Source: Mycolicibacterium sp. P1-18
Lineage (GTDB): Bacteria > Actinomycetota > Actinomycetes > Mycobacteriales > Mycobacteriaceae
Assembly: GCF_008329535.1 (NCBI RefSeq)
Contig: NZ_NPKR01000008.1
Span: 124,001 to 188,000 of the forward strand
Length of the DNA: 64,000 nucleotides
Direction: 5' to 3'
This document shows positions 33,590-41,713 of the stretch, one piece after another; within the stretch, counting starts at the first letter, position 1; the number at the start of each line of letters is the position of its first letter. Below the pieces are notes generated by a model. It was not told the origin of the DNA. It made no database searches and saw only the letters and a program-made list of their open reading frames with translations. A program made the position numbers and the translations under genes.

Positions 33590-34804
33590 GTGACGACCAT
33601 TGCACGCAACATGTCCGAGCTTGGCTTCGCGCCCGTCATCGCCGTGTTGGCCCGGGGCGCCGACGACGTCGCGGCGGTCGGCAAGCACTTCTCCGCGCAG
33701 CGCTCCTCGCAATTCGGCAGTGCCTCGTTGACCGAGAAGCGCAACGCGGGCGCGGCGCGTCCCCGCGCCGACGGTGCTCGCGGCTACCGCAATCTGGGTG
33801 TCGTCTACGGGACCGTCGACCGCGAGGGTTTGGCGGCGTTGCGCGCCGACCCCACCGTCAGAAGGGTCACGGCCGCCCCCGAGTTCAGCCTGATCCGTCC
33901 CGTGGCCAAGGCATCCGCGGTCCTGCCGGAGACGAACACGTGGGGTCTCGAGGCGATGGAGGTGCCGGCCCTGTGGGCAGAAGGGTTGACCGGCAAGGGC
34001 GTTCGCGTCGCCCACCTCGACACCGGAGTCGACGCCACCCACCCTGCGCTGCGTACCGCGGTGGTCGAGTTCGCCGAGTTCGACCGCGCCGGCCGGGCGC
34101 GTCCTGGCGCCGAGCCCTACGACTCCGACGCCGTCGACGGCCACGGCACCCATACCGCGGCCACGATTGCCGGGCGGCCGGTCCGCGGCAGGCACATCGG
34201 GGTGGCTCCGGCCGCGTCCCTGTATTCGGCGATGGTGATCGAGGGCGGCGACATCGTCGCCCGCGTTCTCGGCGGCATGGACTGGGCGGTCGGTGAAAAG
34301 GCCCGGGTGTTGTCGATGTCTCTCGGGATCCGGGGCATCGTCACCAGCTTCCTCGACATCGTCGACGTCCTCCGGTCCAACGGCGTGTTGCCCGTGGTGG
34401 CCGTCGGCAACGAGGGACCCGGCACCAGTCGGTCGCCGGGCAACTACCCCAGCGCGTTGTCCGTCGGCGCCCACGACGATCGGTTCGCCGTGGCCGAATT
34501 CTCGTCGAGTCAACGCTTCGTGCGGCGATCCCAACCGCTGGTGCCCGACGTCGTCAGCCCCGGGGTGGACGTCGTGTCGGCGGCACCGCAGGGGCGTTAC
34601 CAGTCGCTATCGGGAACGTCGATGGCCACGCCCCACGTGGCCGGCCTTGCCGCGTTGCTCATCGAAGCGCAGCCGGACGTAACGGTCGACCGCCTCGAGC
34701 GAGCGATCTTCGCCTCGGCACGTCCCGGTCAGATGGACGTCGAGCGGGTCAACCGGGGTGCGGTGAACGCCACCCGCGCATTGGCCGCGTTGCGAGGCGA
34801 GTGA
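33590..34804 (+). CDS. Intracellular subtilisin-like serine protease (S8)
   Basis: A 404-residue S8 peptidase. The catalytic triad is visible: Asp in HLDTGVDATHP (about residue 143), His in DGHGTHTA (about 186) and Ser in SGTSMATPH (about 344), with the oxyanion Asn in AVGNEGPG. Residues 1-110 look like an inhibitor-I9-type propeptide (FAPVIAVLARGADDVAAV, VYGTVDREGLAALRADPTV). There is no signal peptide or membrane segment, so it should work in the cytosol. The GTG at 33590 has GGAGGGG at a good distance. The next gene encodes a small protein with propeptide-like features. Confidence 0.87.
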   Translation: MTTIARNMSELGFAPVIAVLARGADDVAAVGKHFSAQRSSQFGSASLTEKRNAGAARPRADGARGYRNLGVVYGTVDREGLAALRADPTVRRVTAAPEFSLIRPVAKASAVLPETNTWGLEAMEVPALWAEGLTGKGVRVAHLDTGVDATHPALRTAVVEFAEFDRAGRARPGAEPYDSDAVDGHGTHTAATIAGRPVRGRHIGVAPAASLYSAMVIEGGDIVARVLGGMDWAVGEKARVLSMSLGIRGIVTSFLDIVDVLRSNGVLPVVAVGNEGPGTSRSPGNYPSALSVGAHDDRFAVAEFSSSQRFVRRSQPLVPDVVSPGVDVVSAAPQGRYQSLSGTSMATPHVAGLAALLIEAQPDVTVDRLERAIFASARPGQMDVERVNRGAVNATRALAALRGE

Positions 34805-34871
34805 GGCGCTCCGCTCACGGCGGCGCCCACCCCACCAGGGGTACGTTGTGAGCATCGAGCGAGGAGTTGCC

Positions 34872-35186
34872 GTGGGCGAGCAGCCGACTGACCCGGAGTT
34901 GCTGCGTCAACTCGATGACGCACGGGCCTCCGGCGGCACCGTCGAGGCGGTCCTGAGACTGGAATGCCCACCCGGTGAGCGTCCGGTTCCGGACACCGTC
35001 CGCGACCAGGCCGACCGCGCCATCCGCCGAGCCACCGAAGCCAGTGGGGAGACGCCCGTCGACGTGCACGTGATGGCGAACATGTCCACCGCCTACGTGG
35101 CCGGCACCGAGAGGTTCCTACGCGAACTAATGGCCCAGCCCGAGGTGGCCTCCGCCGTGGCCAACGAGGGCCGCGCCGACCTCTGA
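34872..35186 (+). CDS. Small protein downstream of the subtilase, possibly propeptide-like
   Basis: A 104-residue soluble protein: MGEQPTDPELLRQLDDARAS at the start (GTG read as Met), a strand TVEAVLRLECPPGER, a helix DTVRDQADRAIRRATEASG, a strand PVDVHVMANMSTAYVAG and a helix ending in LMAQPEVASAVAN. The strand-helix-strand-helix order and the end motif resemble stand-alone I9 inhibitor/propeptide modules, but similarity is too low to be sure. GAGGAG lies 6 bp before the GTG at 34872. It is 67 bp after the subtilase and probably cotranscribed. Confidence 0.6.
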   Translation: MGEQPTDPELLRQLDDARASGGTVEAVLRLECPPGERPVPDTVRDQADRAIRRATEASGETPVDVHVMANMSTAYVAGTERFLRELMAQPEVASAVANEGRADL

Positions 35187-35203
35187 CCGGCCATCCGTGA
35201 CGG

Positions 35204-36682
35204 TCAGTCGCGCACGGCGTCGGGTGCGAGGCGGCGTTGCGCGAAGGCCGGCCCGGCGTCGCCGTTGGCCAGCCGAGACCTCAAACACAGTGCCCACCAG
35301 GCCAATCCGACGACCATGACCACCGCGAAGGCGATGGCGTTGGCCCGGTAGTCGGGCAACAGCAGCATTGCCAAGGCGATGACCACGAAGCACACCATCC
35401 CGACGGCGTGCACCGTGCGCCGCCGTGATCCCAAGTCGAAGGTGTCGGGCGTCGGTTGGGGGAAGGTTCCCCGGCGGTCGGCGACCATGAGTCCCGCCGT
35501 CGTGAGGATGTACACCGCGAAGTAGCCCAGGGTGCACATGCCGATGATGTAGGCGAACGCGGTGGGGCTCAGGAGTGAGGTGAGGAGGAAGACCAACGCA
35601 ATGCCGCCGGTCGCCCAGACCGCCGCGGACGGGGTCTTGTGTCGCTCCGAGACGGTGCCGAGCACCTTGGCGAAGGGCGTCATGTTGTCGCGGGCCATGG
35701 CGTAGAGCAGTCGGGTGGCGACGAGCATGTTCGCCAGCACGCACACCAAGATGTTCGTCAAAGCGACCGCCACGACGATCTTCGAGAAGATCGGCGAGAT
35801 CTGCTCACTCATGATGGTCTCGATGGGGGCATCGCTGGCCATCACGGATTGCGGGTCCTTGATGCAGAGCAAGAACACCACGTACATGACGAACTCGACC
35901 GCCGCCGAGGCGCCGAGGGCGTAGAACATGGTGCGGGGAATGATCTTTCGAGCGTCCTTGGTCTCCTCGGCGACGTCGGCGGCGGCTTCGACTCCGAGCA
36001 GACCGAAGATGCACCCCAGGCTCGAGGCCAGCCACGCCCAGACGAAGGGCGAGGACGTGACGTCGCCGGTACTGGTCAGGTACGACAGGGGTCGCAGGTC
36101 CCCGGAGAAGTAGACGATGCCAGCGACGAGAACGGTGGCGCCGATGGTGACGGTGAATTCGAGCGTGACGCCGATGTTGTTGAGCATCGTGGCGAACCGC
36201 ACGCCGAACACGTTGATCAGCACGCACACCAGGATGACGCCAGCGGTGACGGCGAGTTGTTGGTGAAGCGTGAACGAGACGCCGAGCAGCCCCGACAGGT
36301 ATGCCGTCAACGTGTAGGCGATGCCCGTGAAACCCGAGATGAAGCCGATCAAGCCGGCGTAGCCGGTGAACCATCCCAGCGTCGGGCCGACCAGTCTGCT
36401 CGTCCATTGGTAGGCATAGCCCGACAGCGGAATCTTGGACGCGAGATCACCTGCGATCAAGGCCCAGATGAAGAAGACGACCACGGCGATGGGGAAGGTC
36501 CACACGAACGCGGGCCCGGCCTTCAGCAGCCCCAGACCGAACCCCGAGTACACCGCGGTGGTCGCACTGATGACGGAGAACCCGATGCAGAACGACGCGA
36601 ATCGTCCGATGGATCGGTCGAGTCGTTGGTCGTAACCGTAGGCCTCCAGGGCCTCGTCTTCTGACCTGCTCGGTGTCGTCAT
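35204..36682 (-). CDS. APC-family amino acid/amine permease
   Basis: A 492-residue transporter with 12 predicted helices. The first helix carries SFCIGFSVISATTAVYSGFG, a form of the GSGI-type substrate site, followed by GDLASKIPLSGYAYQW, typical of the amino acid-choline group. It is last in the HisD-like/ADH/APC set, 73 bp after the alcohol dehydrogenase, with an AT-rich gap that could hold its own promoter. A cationic or zwitterionic amino compound is the most likely cargo. Confidence 0.84.
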   Translation of the reverse strand: MTTPSRSEDEALEAYGYDQRLDRSIGRFASFCIGFSVISATTAVYSGFGLGLLKAGPAFVWTFPIAVVVFFIWALIAGDLASKIPLSGYAYQWTSRLVGPTLGWFTGYAGLIGFISGFTGIAYTLTAYLSGLLGVSFTLHQQLAVTAGVILVCVLINVFGVRFATMLNNIGVTLEFTVTIGATVLVAGIVYFSGDLRPLSYLTSTGDVTSSPFVWAWLASSLGCIFGLLGVEAAADVAEETKDARKIIPRTMFYALGASAAVEFVMYVVFLLCIKDPQSVMASDAPIETIMSEQISPIFSKIVVAVALTNILVCVLANMLVATRLLYAMARDNMTPFAKVLGTVSERHKTPSAAVWATGGIALVFLLTSLLSPTAFAYIIGMCTLGYFAVYILTTAGLMVADRRGTFPQPTPDTFDLGSRRRTVHAVGMVCFVVIALAMLLLPDYRANAIAFAVVMVVGLAWWALCLRSRLANGDAGPAFAQRRLAPDAVRD

Positions 36683-36755
36683 GCCTCATCCCGTCTGATG
36701 ATGTGAATTATGTTGTAAAATCTGCTGATTCGATGTTCGTCTCGGGTGCGGTTCA

Positions 36756-37853
36756 TCAGGGGATGAGCAACTGGCGCAGAGTGGCGCCGGCGGCGAGGTC
36801 GTCGAGACTTTGACCCGCCTCGTCGAGTGGTCGTCGAGCGCTGATGAGTTCGTCGAGGAACAGATCGCCGCTCATGTAGAGGTCGACCAGCTGCGGGATG
36901 TCGCGGTGGGGATCGATGCCGCCGTAGTTGGAACCGATGATTCGCTGGTCGAAGTCGACGAGGGTCTGCGGTTCGAACGTGACCTGCGTACCGGCTCGCG
37001 GGATGCCCACCACGACGACGGTGCCTCCGACCCCGATCATGTCGATGCATTGGCGGGTCGTCGTCGCGCCGCCAATGGCGTCGAAGGCGAAGTCGGCGCC
37101 GTCCGGCAGGAGCGTCCGAAGGGTTTCCACGACGTCGCCGGCCGATCCGTCGATCTCATCGGTGGCGCCCAGTCGTGCTGCCAGCGAGGTCTTCTCGCGC
37201 CGCAGGTCGACGGCGATGATGCGCTCTGCGCCTGCGAGTCGGGCGCCCTGCACGATCGACAGTCCGACACCGCCGCAACCGACGACCACGACGTGTGCTC
37301 CCGGTGGGACCGACGCCGAATTCCGCACCGCGCCCACGCCGGTCGCGACGGCGCAGCCCACCAGCGCCAGGGGTTCCAGCGGTGCGTCGGCGCGAATCTT
37401 GATGGCTCCGGATGCGGGGACCACCGCCTCTTCGGCGTACGACGACACCCCGAGGTAGTGGTAAGCGCGCTGGCCGTCGACCGTCAAGCGGCTGGTGCCG
37501 TCGTTGAGGACGCCACCCGGGGCGACGACGTTGGCCGCGGTCAAGCAACGCACGGGCTGGCCGAGGGTGCACGGCCGGCACGTGCCGCACGGCGCCACCC
37601 ATGACAGCACCACGTGGTCGCCCACGGCGAGGTCGTCGACGCCGGCCCCGGTTTCGAGGATCACGCCGCTGCCCTCGTGGCCGAGGATCAGTGGTGTCGG
37701 CAGCTGCCAATCCCCTTGACGGACGTGGAGATCGGAGTGACACACCCCGGCCGCGGCGATGCGGACCCGAACTTCCCCTGGGCCGGGGGCGGCGAGCTGG
37801 ACCTCCTCGACCGCGACCGGTGACGATGATCCCCGAAAGACTGCAGCACGCAT
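36756..37853 (-). CDS. Zn-dependent alcohol dehydrogenase
   Basis: A 365-residue class III-type MDR enzyme. The catalytic zinc site uses AGVCHSDLHV and GHEGSG, and the structural zinc site is CGTCRPCTLGQPVRC (C-x2-C-x2-C-x7-C). The dinucleotide site is VVVVGCGGVGLSIVQGARL, and Asp after the next strand (IAVDLRREK) points to NAD. It lies 34 bp after the histidinol-dehydrogenase-like gene and is almost surely in its operon, probably acting on the same alcohol or on the aldehyde it makes. Confidence 0.86.
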   Translation of the reverse strand: MRAAVFRGSSSPVAVEEVQLAAPGPGEVRVRIAAAGVCHSDLHVRQGDWQLPTPLILGHEGSGVILETGAGVDDLAVGDHVVLSWVAPCGTCRPCTLGQPVRCLTAANVVAPGGVLNDGTSRLTVDGQRAYHYLGVSSYAEEAVVPASGAIKIRADAPLEPLALVGCAVATGVGAVRNSASVPPGAHVVVVGCGGVGLSIVQGARLAGAERIIAVDLRREKTSLAARLGATDEIDGSAGDVVETLRTLLPDGADFAFDAIGGATTTRQCIDMIGVGGTVVVVGIPRAGTQVTFEPQTLVDFDQRIIGSNYGGIDPHRDIPQLVDLYMSGDLFLDELISARRPLDEAGQSLDDLAAGATLRQLLIP

Positions 37854-37887
37854 GATGGCTCCTCGAAAGTGTGGTCAGACGGGCGGA

Positions 37888-39240
37888 TCAGCGCTGGGTG
37901 TGGCCGGGTGCCGAGTCGACGAGGGGGGCGGACGCCGCGAAGCGCTGGCTGCGCATGGTGGCGGTTGCCTCGTGGGCGGACATCCCCTCGCTGGCCGAGA
38001 TGATCTCGACGGCGTCGGCGAGATCGGGTGTCGCCGACTGGGTGACGTGTTGGAACGTCAGGGGTTTGAGGAACCGGGACACCGACAGGCCGGCGCTGTG
38101 CTTCGCGCCGCCCGCGGTGGGAAGTGTGTGGTTGGTGCCTGCCATGCCCTTGTCGGAGTAGGCGACCGTGCTCCACGGACCCAGGAAGACCGAACCGTAG
38201 TTGGTCAGGTGGTCGTGGTACCACTTGTCGTGCCGGGTCTGAACTTCCAGGTGTTCGGGGGCCAGCTCGTCCATGACGGCCACCGCGCCTTCTCGATCGT
38301 CGACCAGGATCACCGCGCCGTGGTTCCGCCACGCCGGTCCGCAGATGTCCCGGGTGGACAGACCGGGGAGCTGCCGGTCGACGGCGGCGACGACCGCCTC
38401 CCCGAGCGCCCGAGACGTCGTGACCAGCGCAGCCGGAGAGGTCGGACCGTGCTCAGCCTGGCCGAGCAGATCGGCGGCCACGATCTCCGGGTCTGCGCTG
38501 TCGTCGGCGATGACGGCGACCTCCGACGGACCCGCCAGCAGGTCGATCGCGACCGTGCCGAAGAGCTGGCGCTTGGCCTCGGCGACGAATGCGTTGCCGG
38601 CGCCGACGATCATGTCCACCGGTGGCACGCCGAGTAGGCCGAAGGCCATGGCGGCGAGCGCCTGTACGCCGCCGACGACGAACAGCCGGTCGACGCCGGA
38701 GACGAATGCCGCGTACGCCACCGCGGCGTTGGCGCCACCGCCCGGCTGCGGCGACGTGCACGCGATGACGTTGGGGACGCCGGCCACCTTGGCGACGCCG
38801 ACGCTCATGAAGGCACTCGCGGTGAGCGGGAACCGGCCGGCGGGCAGGTAGGCCCCGACGTTGCCGATCGGGACGTAGCGGTGCCCGACGGTCAGGCCGG
38901 GGATGAGTTCGGCGGTGAAGTCCGTCAAGTGCTGCCGTTGCAGCTTCGCGAACGCCTGGGTGCGCTCGGCACCGAGTTCGATGGCCTCGCGCAAGGCGGC
39001 GGGAAGCTGGTCACCCGTTCGTGCCAGGGTGTCGGCGTCCAGCTCCGTCACGTCGGCCCCGTCGAGTTCGCGGCTGAGCCGTTGGACGGCGGCCACACCG
39101 TCGCGCTCGATCTCGGCGAGCATCGCCGAGACGCGTTCGGCCACCGCCGGGTCGTGCTGGGCTGCCGGGACGTCGGCAGGCGCCTTGAGGTAGGTGAACC
39201 GGTGGGCGTGGTTCGTCGCAAAGTGGGTGCCAAGTTTCAC
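37888..39240 (-). CDS. Histidinol dehydrogenase-like NAD-dependent dehydrogenase
   Basis: A 450-residue member of the HisD superfamily, but not a biosynthetic hisD by context. The zinc ligands of HisD appear kept: Gln and His in LLGQAEHGPTSPA (about residues 258-261), Asp in YSDKGMAGTNHTLPT and the late His in SEGMSAHEATATM; the catalytic Glu-His is in LAPEHLEVQ. Relatives outside histidine synthesis oxidise sulfopropanediol (HpsN) or other polyols. The GTG at 39240 fits the family N-terminus; the frame stays open upstream only across the antisense of lysR. A divergent LysR and downstream ADH and APC genes mark it as catabolic. Confidence 0.84.
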   Translation of the reverse strand: MKLGTHFATNHAHRFTYLKAPADVPAAQHDPAVAERVSAMLAEIERDGVAAVQRLSRELDGADVTELDADTLARTGDQLPAALREAIELGAERTQAFAKLQRQHLTDFTAELIPGLTVGHRYVPIGNVGAYLPAGRFPLTASAFMSVGVAKVAGVPNVIACTSPQPGGGANAAVAYAAFVSGVDRLFVVGGVQALAAMAFGLLGVPPVDMIVGAGNAFVAEAKRQLFGTVAIDLLAGPSEVAVIADDSADPEIVAADLLGQAEHGPTSPAALVTTSRALGEAVVAAVDRQLPGLSTRDICGPAWRNHGAVILVDDREGAVAVMDELAPEHLEVQTRHDKWYHDHLTNYGSVFLGPWSTVAYSDKGMAGTNHTLPTAGGAKHSAGLSVSRFLKPLTFQHVTQSATPDLADAVEIISASEGMSAHEATATMRSQRFAASAPLVDSAPGHTQR

Positions 39241-39275
39241 GCGACTGACCCTGCCCGGACTCCCGTCACAGGACA

Positions 39276-39314
39276 AGGGTGAACTATCCACGGCATCCAA
39301 TAGGGTGAACCTAT
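39276..39314. promoter_or_regulatory. LysR-type binding region between HisD-like and lysR genes
   Basis: The 72-bp gap holds two copies of AGGGTGAAC (39276-39284 and 39302-39310), 26 bp apart. The second lies in the palindrome ATAGGGTGAACCTAT (39300-39314), which contains a T-N11-A LysR box and overlaps the lysR start codon. Paired sites of this kind fit autorepression plus activation of the divergent operon. Confidence 0.6.
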
Positions 39315-40239
39315 GACGCTGAGTCAGCTGCGCGTGTTCCTGATGGTGGCGTCGTCGGGATCGTTCACCGTGGCTGCGCGCGAACTCGGCATGGCCCAGC
39401 CCTCGGTGTCGGAGCTCGTCAAGCGCATGGAGACGACGTACGGCGTGCTTCTGTTCCACCGCAGCAGCCGCGGCCTTCGGCTCAGCGCCGCCGGCGAAGC
39501 CCTGCTGCCGCACGCCCAACAAGCCGTCGAAGCCGCCGACGCCGCTGACCACGCGCTGCGTGACGTGACCAGCCTGCGCGGCGGTGTCGCCACCTTCGGA
39601 CTCCTCCGCAACGCGAACTACTACTACCTGTCGCGGTTGCTCGAACGCTTCCACGCGCAGTACCCCGACGTGCGCCTGCGCGTGATCGGTCTCAACTCCG
39701 TGGAGGTCGCCGACGCCGTCGCCGCAGGCGATCTCGAGGCTGGGCTGGTGGTCCTCCCGATCGACGGAAACGACCTGCAGGTGACGCCCCTCCGTCGTGA
39801 CGAGGTCCTCTACGCCTCCGCCGATCCGGAACACACCCAGCAGCCCGTGACGATCGAACAGGTCGCCGCGGCGCGGCTCATTCTCTACGACGCGCACTAC
39901 GGCTGGCGTGATCCCACCCGTCGTCAGCTCGCCGAGCGAGCGCAGCTCGCGGGTGTCGTGCTGACCGCCCGCATCGAGGTCGAACACGTCGACTCGGCAC
40001 TGGACCTGGTGGCGCGGGGCGCCGGCGACACCATCGTGTCCACCGCTGTCGCGTCCGGGCCGTCCTTTCCCGTCGGGCTGCACACCACGTCCTTCGCCGA
40101 CCCCCTCTACGACACGATCGCGCTCGTTCAGCGCAGCGGAGCGCGGCTGTCGCCGGCGACCAGAGAACTCGCCCGGCTCGCCCGGCGCATGCTGCTCGAG
40201 CAAGGTGGCACTGGTCCGCCTAAAGCCGACCCGTTGTGA
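39313..40239 (+). CDS. LysR-family transcriptional regulator
   Basis: A 308-residue regulator. The helix-turn-helix is at residues 4-62 (LSQLRVFLMVASSGSFTVAA, QPSVSELVKRME), and the rest is a type 2 periplasmic-binding-like effector domain (VATFGLLRNANYYYLSRLLE, DLEAGLVVLPIDGNDL). The start codon sits inside its own presumed operator. It is divergent from the HisD-like operon and most likely activates it in response to the substrate. Confidence 0.88.
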   Translation: MTLSQLRVFLMVASSGSFTVAARELGMAQPSVSELVKRMETTYGVLLFHRSSRGLRLSAAGEALLPHAQQAVEAADAADHALRDVTSLRGGVATFGLLRNANYYYLSRLLERFHAQYPDVRLRVIGLNSVEVADAVAAGDLEAGLVVLPIDGNDLQVTPLRRDEVLYASADPEHTQQPVTIEQVAAARLILYDAHYGWRDPTRRQLAERAQLAGVVLTARIEVEHVDSALDLVARGAGDTIVSTAVASGPSFPVGLHTTSFADPLYDTIALVQRSGARLSPATRELARLARRMLLEQGGTGPPKADPL

Positions 40240-40265
40240 GTTCCGTCGCGATTGACGTGCGGCAT

Positions 40266-40291
40266 TGGCACGCCTGCAGGTAACAGTGCCA
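40266..40291. repeat. Inverted repeat TGGCAC-N14-GTGCCA
   Basis: A perfect 6-bp inverted repeat (40266-40271 and 40286-40291) in the 103-bp gap between lysR and the Rv1733c-like gene, about 20 bp centre to centre. It could be an operator for the downstream gene or a weak hairpin after lysR. Confidence 0.35.
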
Positions 40292-40342
40292 GCATGGAAA
40301 CATGGTCGTAACAAACGGTCAGCTGCAGCCGGGGGTGTGGGC

Positions 40343-40948
40343 ATGGCGTTGACGCAATCCAGCCCGGCCCTCCGGGCCCGCTGGCTGGTGCACTCGTTGA
40401 GCCGCAACGGCCTGGCTCGCCGGAGTGACCGCCTGGAAGCGCTCGCGGTGCTCATCGTCATCGCAGTCGCGCTTCTCGCCATTCCCGTCGCCCAGCGAGC
40501 CGGCGACCGCGATTTTGCCGACCGCATGCACCAGATCAGTCAGCAGCAGCAGTCTCGCCACTCCGTCTCGGCGATCGCCACCGCCGACAGCGGAAGCCCG
40601 GCGCCTCGCCGTTTCGGTTCACCCGTCAACGTTCGCGTCGAGTGGCGTGAGGGAGTGCACCAGCGCTCGGAAGTCGTCACGAACCCGTCGTTCGTCAGAG
40701 CGAAGGCACCGGTGACCGTGTGGCTCGACGACGCGGGTGCAGTGGTCTCTGCCCCAGACCGGCCGGAGGACGCCCGGGCGGCCGCGACCGGCCTCGCGTG
40801 GGGTTGGTGGGTCGGCATCGTAGGTCTCTGCACGGTGATGGCGTTCGCGATCCGCCGCTGCCTCGATCTTCATCGCGCGGCGTCCTGGCAGCGCGAACTT
40901 CGTCTGATGGCGTACAACGACGACGGTTGGGCCAGCTACGGCCAGTGA
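40343..40948 (+). CDS. Rv1733c-like two-helix membrane protein
   Basis: A 201-residue protein with two membrane helices (about residues 33-51, EALAVLIVIAVALLAIPVA, and 149-167, GWWVGIVGLCTVMAFAI) and an extracytoplasmic loop of about 95 residues between them. The architecture, the NPLxR-like start (RWLVHSLSRNGLARRSDRLEA) and the loop pattern VTVWLDDAGAVVSAPDRPEDA match the mycobacterial Rv1733c family, a DosR-regulated antigen family of unknown function. No DosR box was visible here. Start at the ATG at 40343; an earlier start at 40265 is possible. Confidence 0.72.
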   Translation: MALTQSSPALRARWLVHSLSRNGLARRSDRLEALAVLIVIAVALLAIPVAQRAGDRDFADRMHQISQQQQSRHSVSAIATADSGSPAPRRFGSPVNVRVEWREGVHQRSEVVTNPSFVRAKAPVTVWLDDAGAVVSAPDRPEDARAAATGLAWGWWVGIVGLCTVMAFAIRRCLDLHRAASWQRELRLMAYNDDGWASYGQ

Positions 40949-41027
40949 TCGACGACCCGGGCGTCCGGCCGATGGAAGACCGTGTGCCCGCGCGCGGCGC
41001 CAACCGCTCGTGGCCCGAGCCGCTTGC

Positions 41028-41636
41028 TCAGCGGGAGACGCTCGCGAGCACCTCGTCGCGGACGGCGTCGTAGGGCCGGTGGAAGTCGCCGGGAGCCGCG
41101 GGTGGCTCGGTGTGTACGACGAAGCCCTCGACGTCCATGCTCATGAAACCCCCGAGGATCGCGAAGAACGGGCCGAGGACGAAGTCGGTTCGTGGGTCCT
41201 GGCCTGTCGGCGTGGAGCGCGCTGACACCACGGTCACCGGCGTGGACCTCAGGGGGTCGATCCCCTCGCCGACCGGCGAATTGGCGCCGATGACGTGCAC
41301 GTAGTCGAGCCACGCCTTGAGCGTCGACGGCATCGAGAAGTTGTACATCGGCGCGCCGATCAAGACGAACGCGGCGCCCGCCAGCTCGTCGAGCAGTTCG
41401 TCCTGCAGCCGTTCGGCCTCCTGCGACGGCGCGACGGCGTCCGTCGGGCGACGGGACCCGATGAAGTGCAGCGCGTTGGTCGGCAGGTGTGGCAGCGGAT
41501 CTGTGTGTAGGTCGCGCCGACGGATTTCGCGGTCGCGACCCCCGGAGACCCACCGCTCGGCGGCCTCGGCAGTCAGTCGCCGCGTGCCCGACGAGCTGAG
41601 GTTGGCGGACGAGTCCAGCTGCAGGAGGTAGGCCAT
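41028..41636 (-). CDS. azoR: FMN-dependent NADH:azoreductase/quinone reductase
   Basis: A 202-residue flavodoxin-like enzyme of the AzoR group. The FMN contacts are DSSANLSSSGTRRL near the start, PMYNFSMPSTLKAWLDYV in the middle and VSARSTPTG later. AzoR reduces azo dyes in tests but quinones are the likely natural substrate. It stands alone on its strand; the 77 bp downstream of its start carry a short GC-rich dyad that may end the neighbouring transcript. Confidence 0.85.
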   Translation of the reverse strand: MAYLLQLDSSANLSSSGTRRLTAEAAERWVSGGRDREIRRRDLHTDPLPHLPTNALHFIGSRRPTDAVAPSQEAERLQDELLDELAGAAFVLIGAPMYNFSMPSTLKAWLDYVHVIGANSPVGEGIDPLRSTPVTVVSARSTPTGQDPRTDFVLGPFFAILGGFMSMDVEGFVVHTEPPAAPGDFHRPYDAVRDEVLASVSR

Positions 41637-41713
41637 GAGACGACGAGTCTAGCGACGTGTTCCGTCGAATCATCCAGAGCGGTAGTCCGTCGAGGTGTCG
41701 TCCCGAGCCCGCG

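Noticed and set aside
32708..34534. Very long open frame (over 600 codons) on the minus strand across the GAF-ANTAR and subtilase genes
   Set aside because: It is the antisense shadow of two well-supported genes in high-GC DNA: composition is Arg/Gly/Ala rich without any domain, and no start or ribosome-binding site is convincing.
40265..40291. TGGCAC near a GC element, resembling a sigma-54 -24/-12 promoter
   Set aside because: Mycobacteria and relatives lack sigma-54, and the second element is not at the right spacing; the segment is better read as an inverted repeat.
39241..40527. Upstream extension of the HisD-like frame through lysR
   Set aside because: The extra 429 codons are antisense to a complete LysR gene, and the HisD family N-terminus fits the GTG at 39240.
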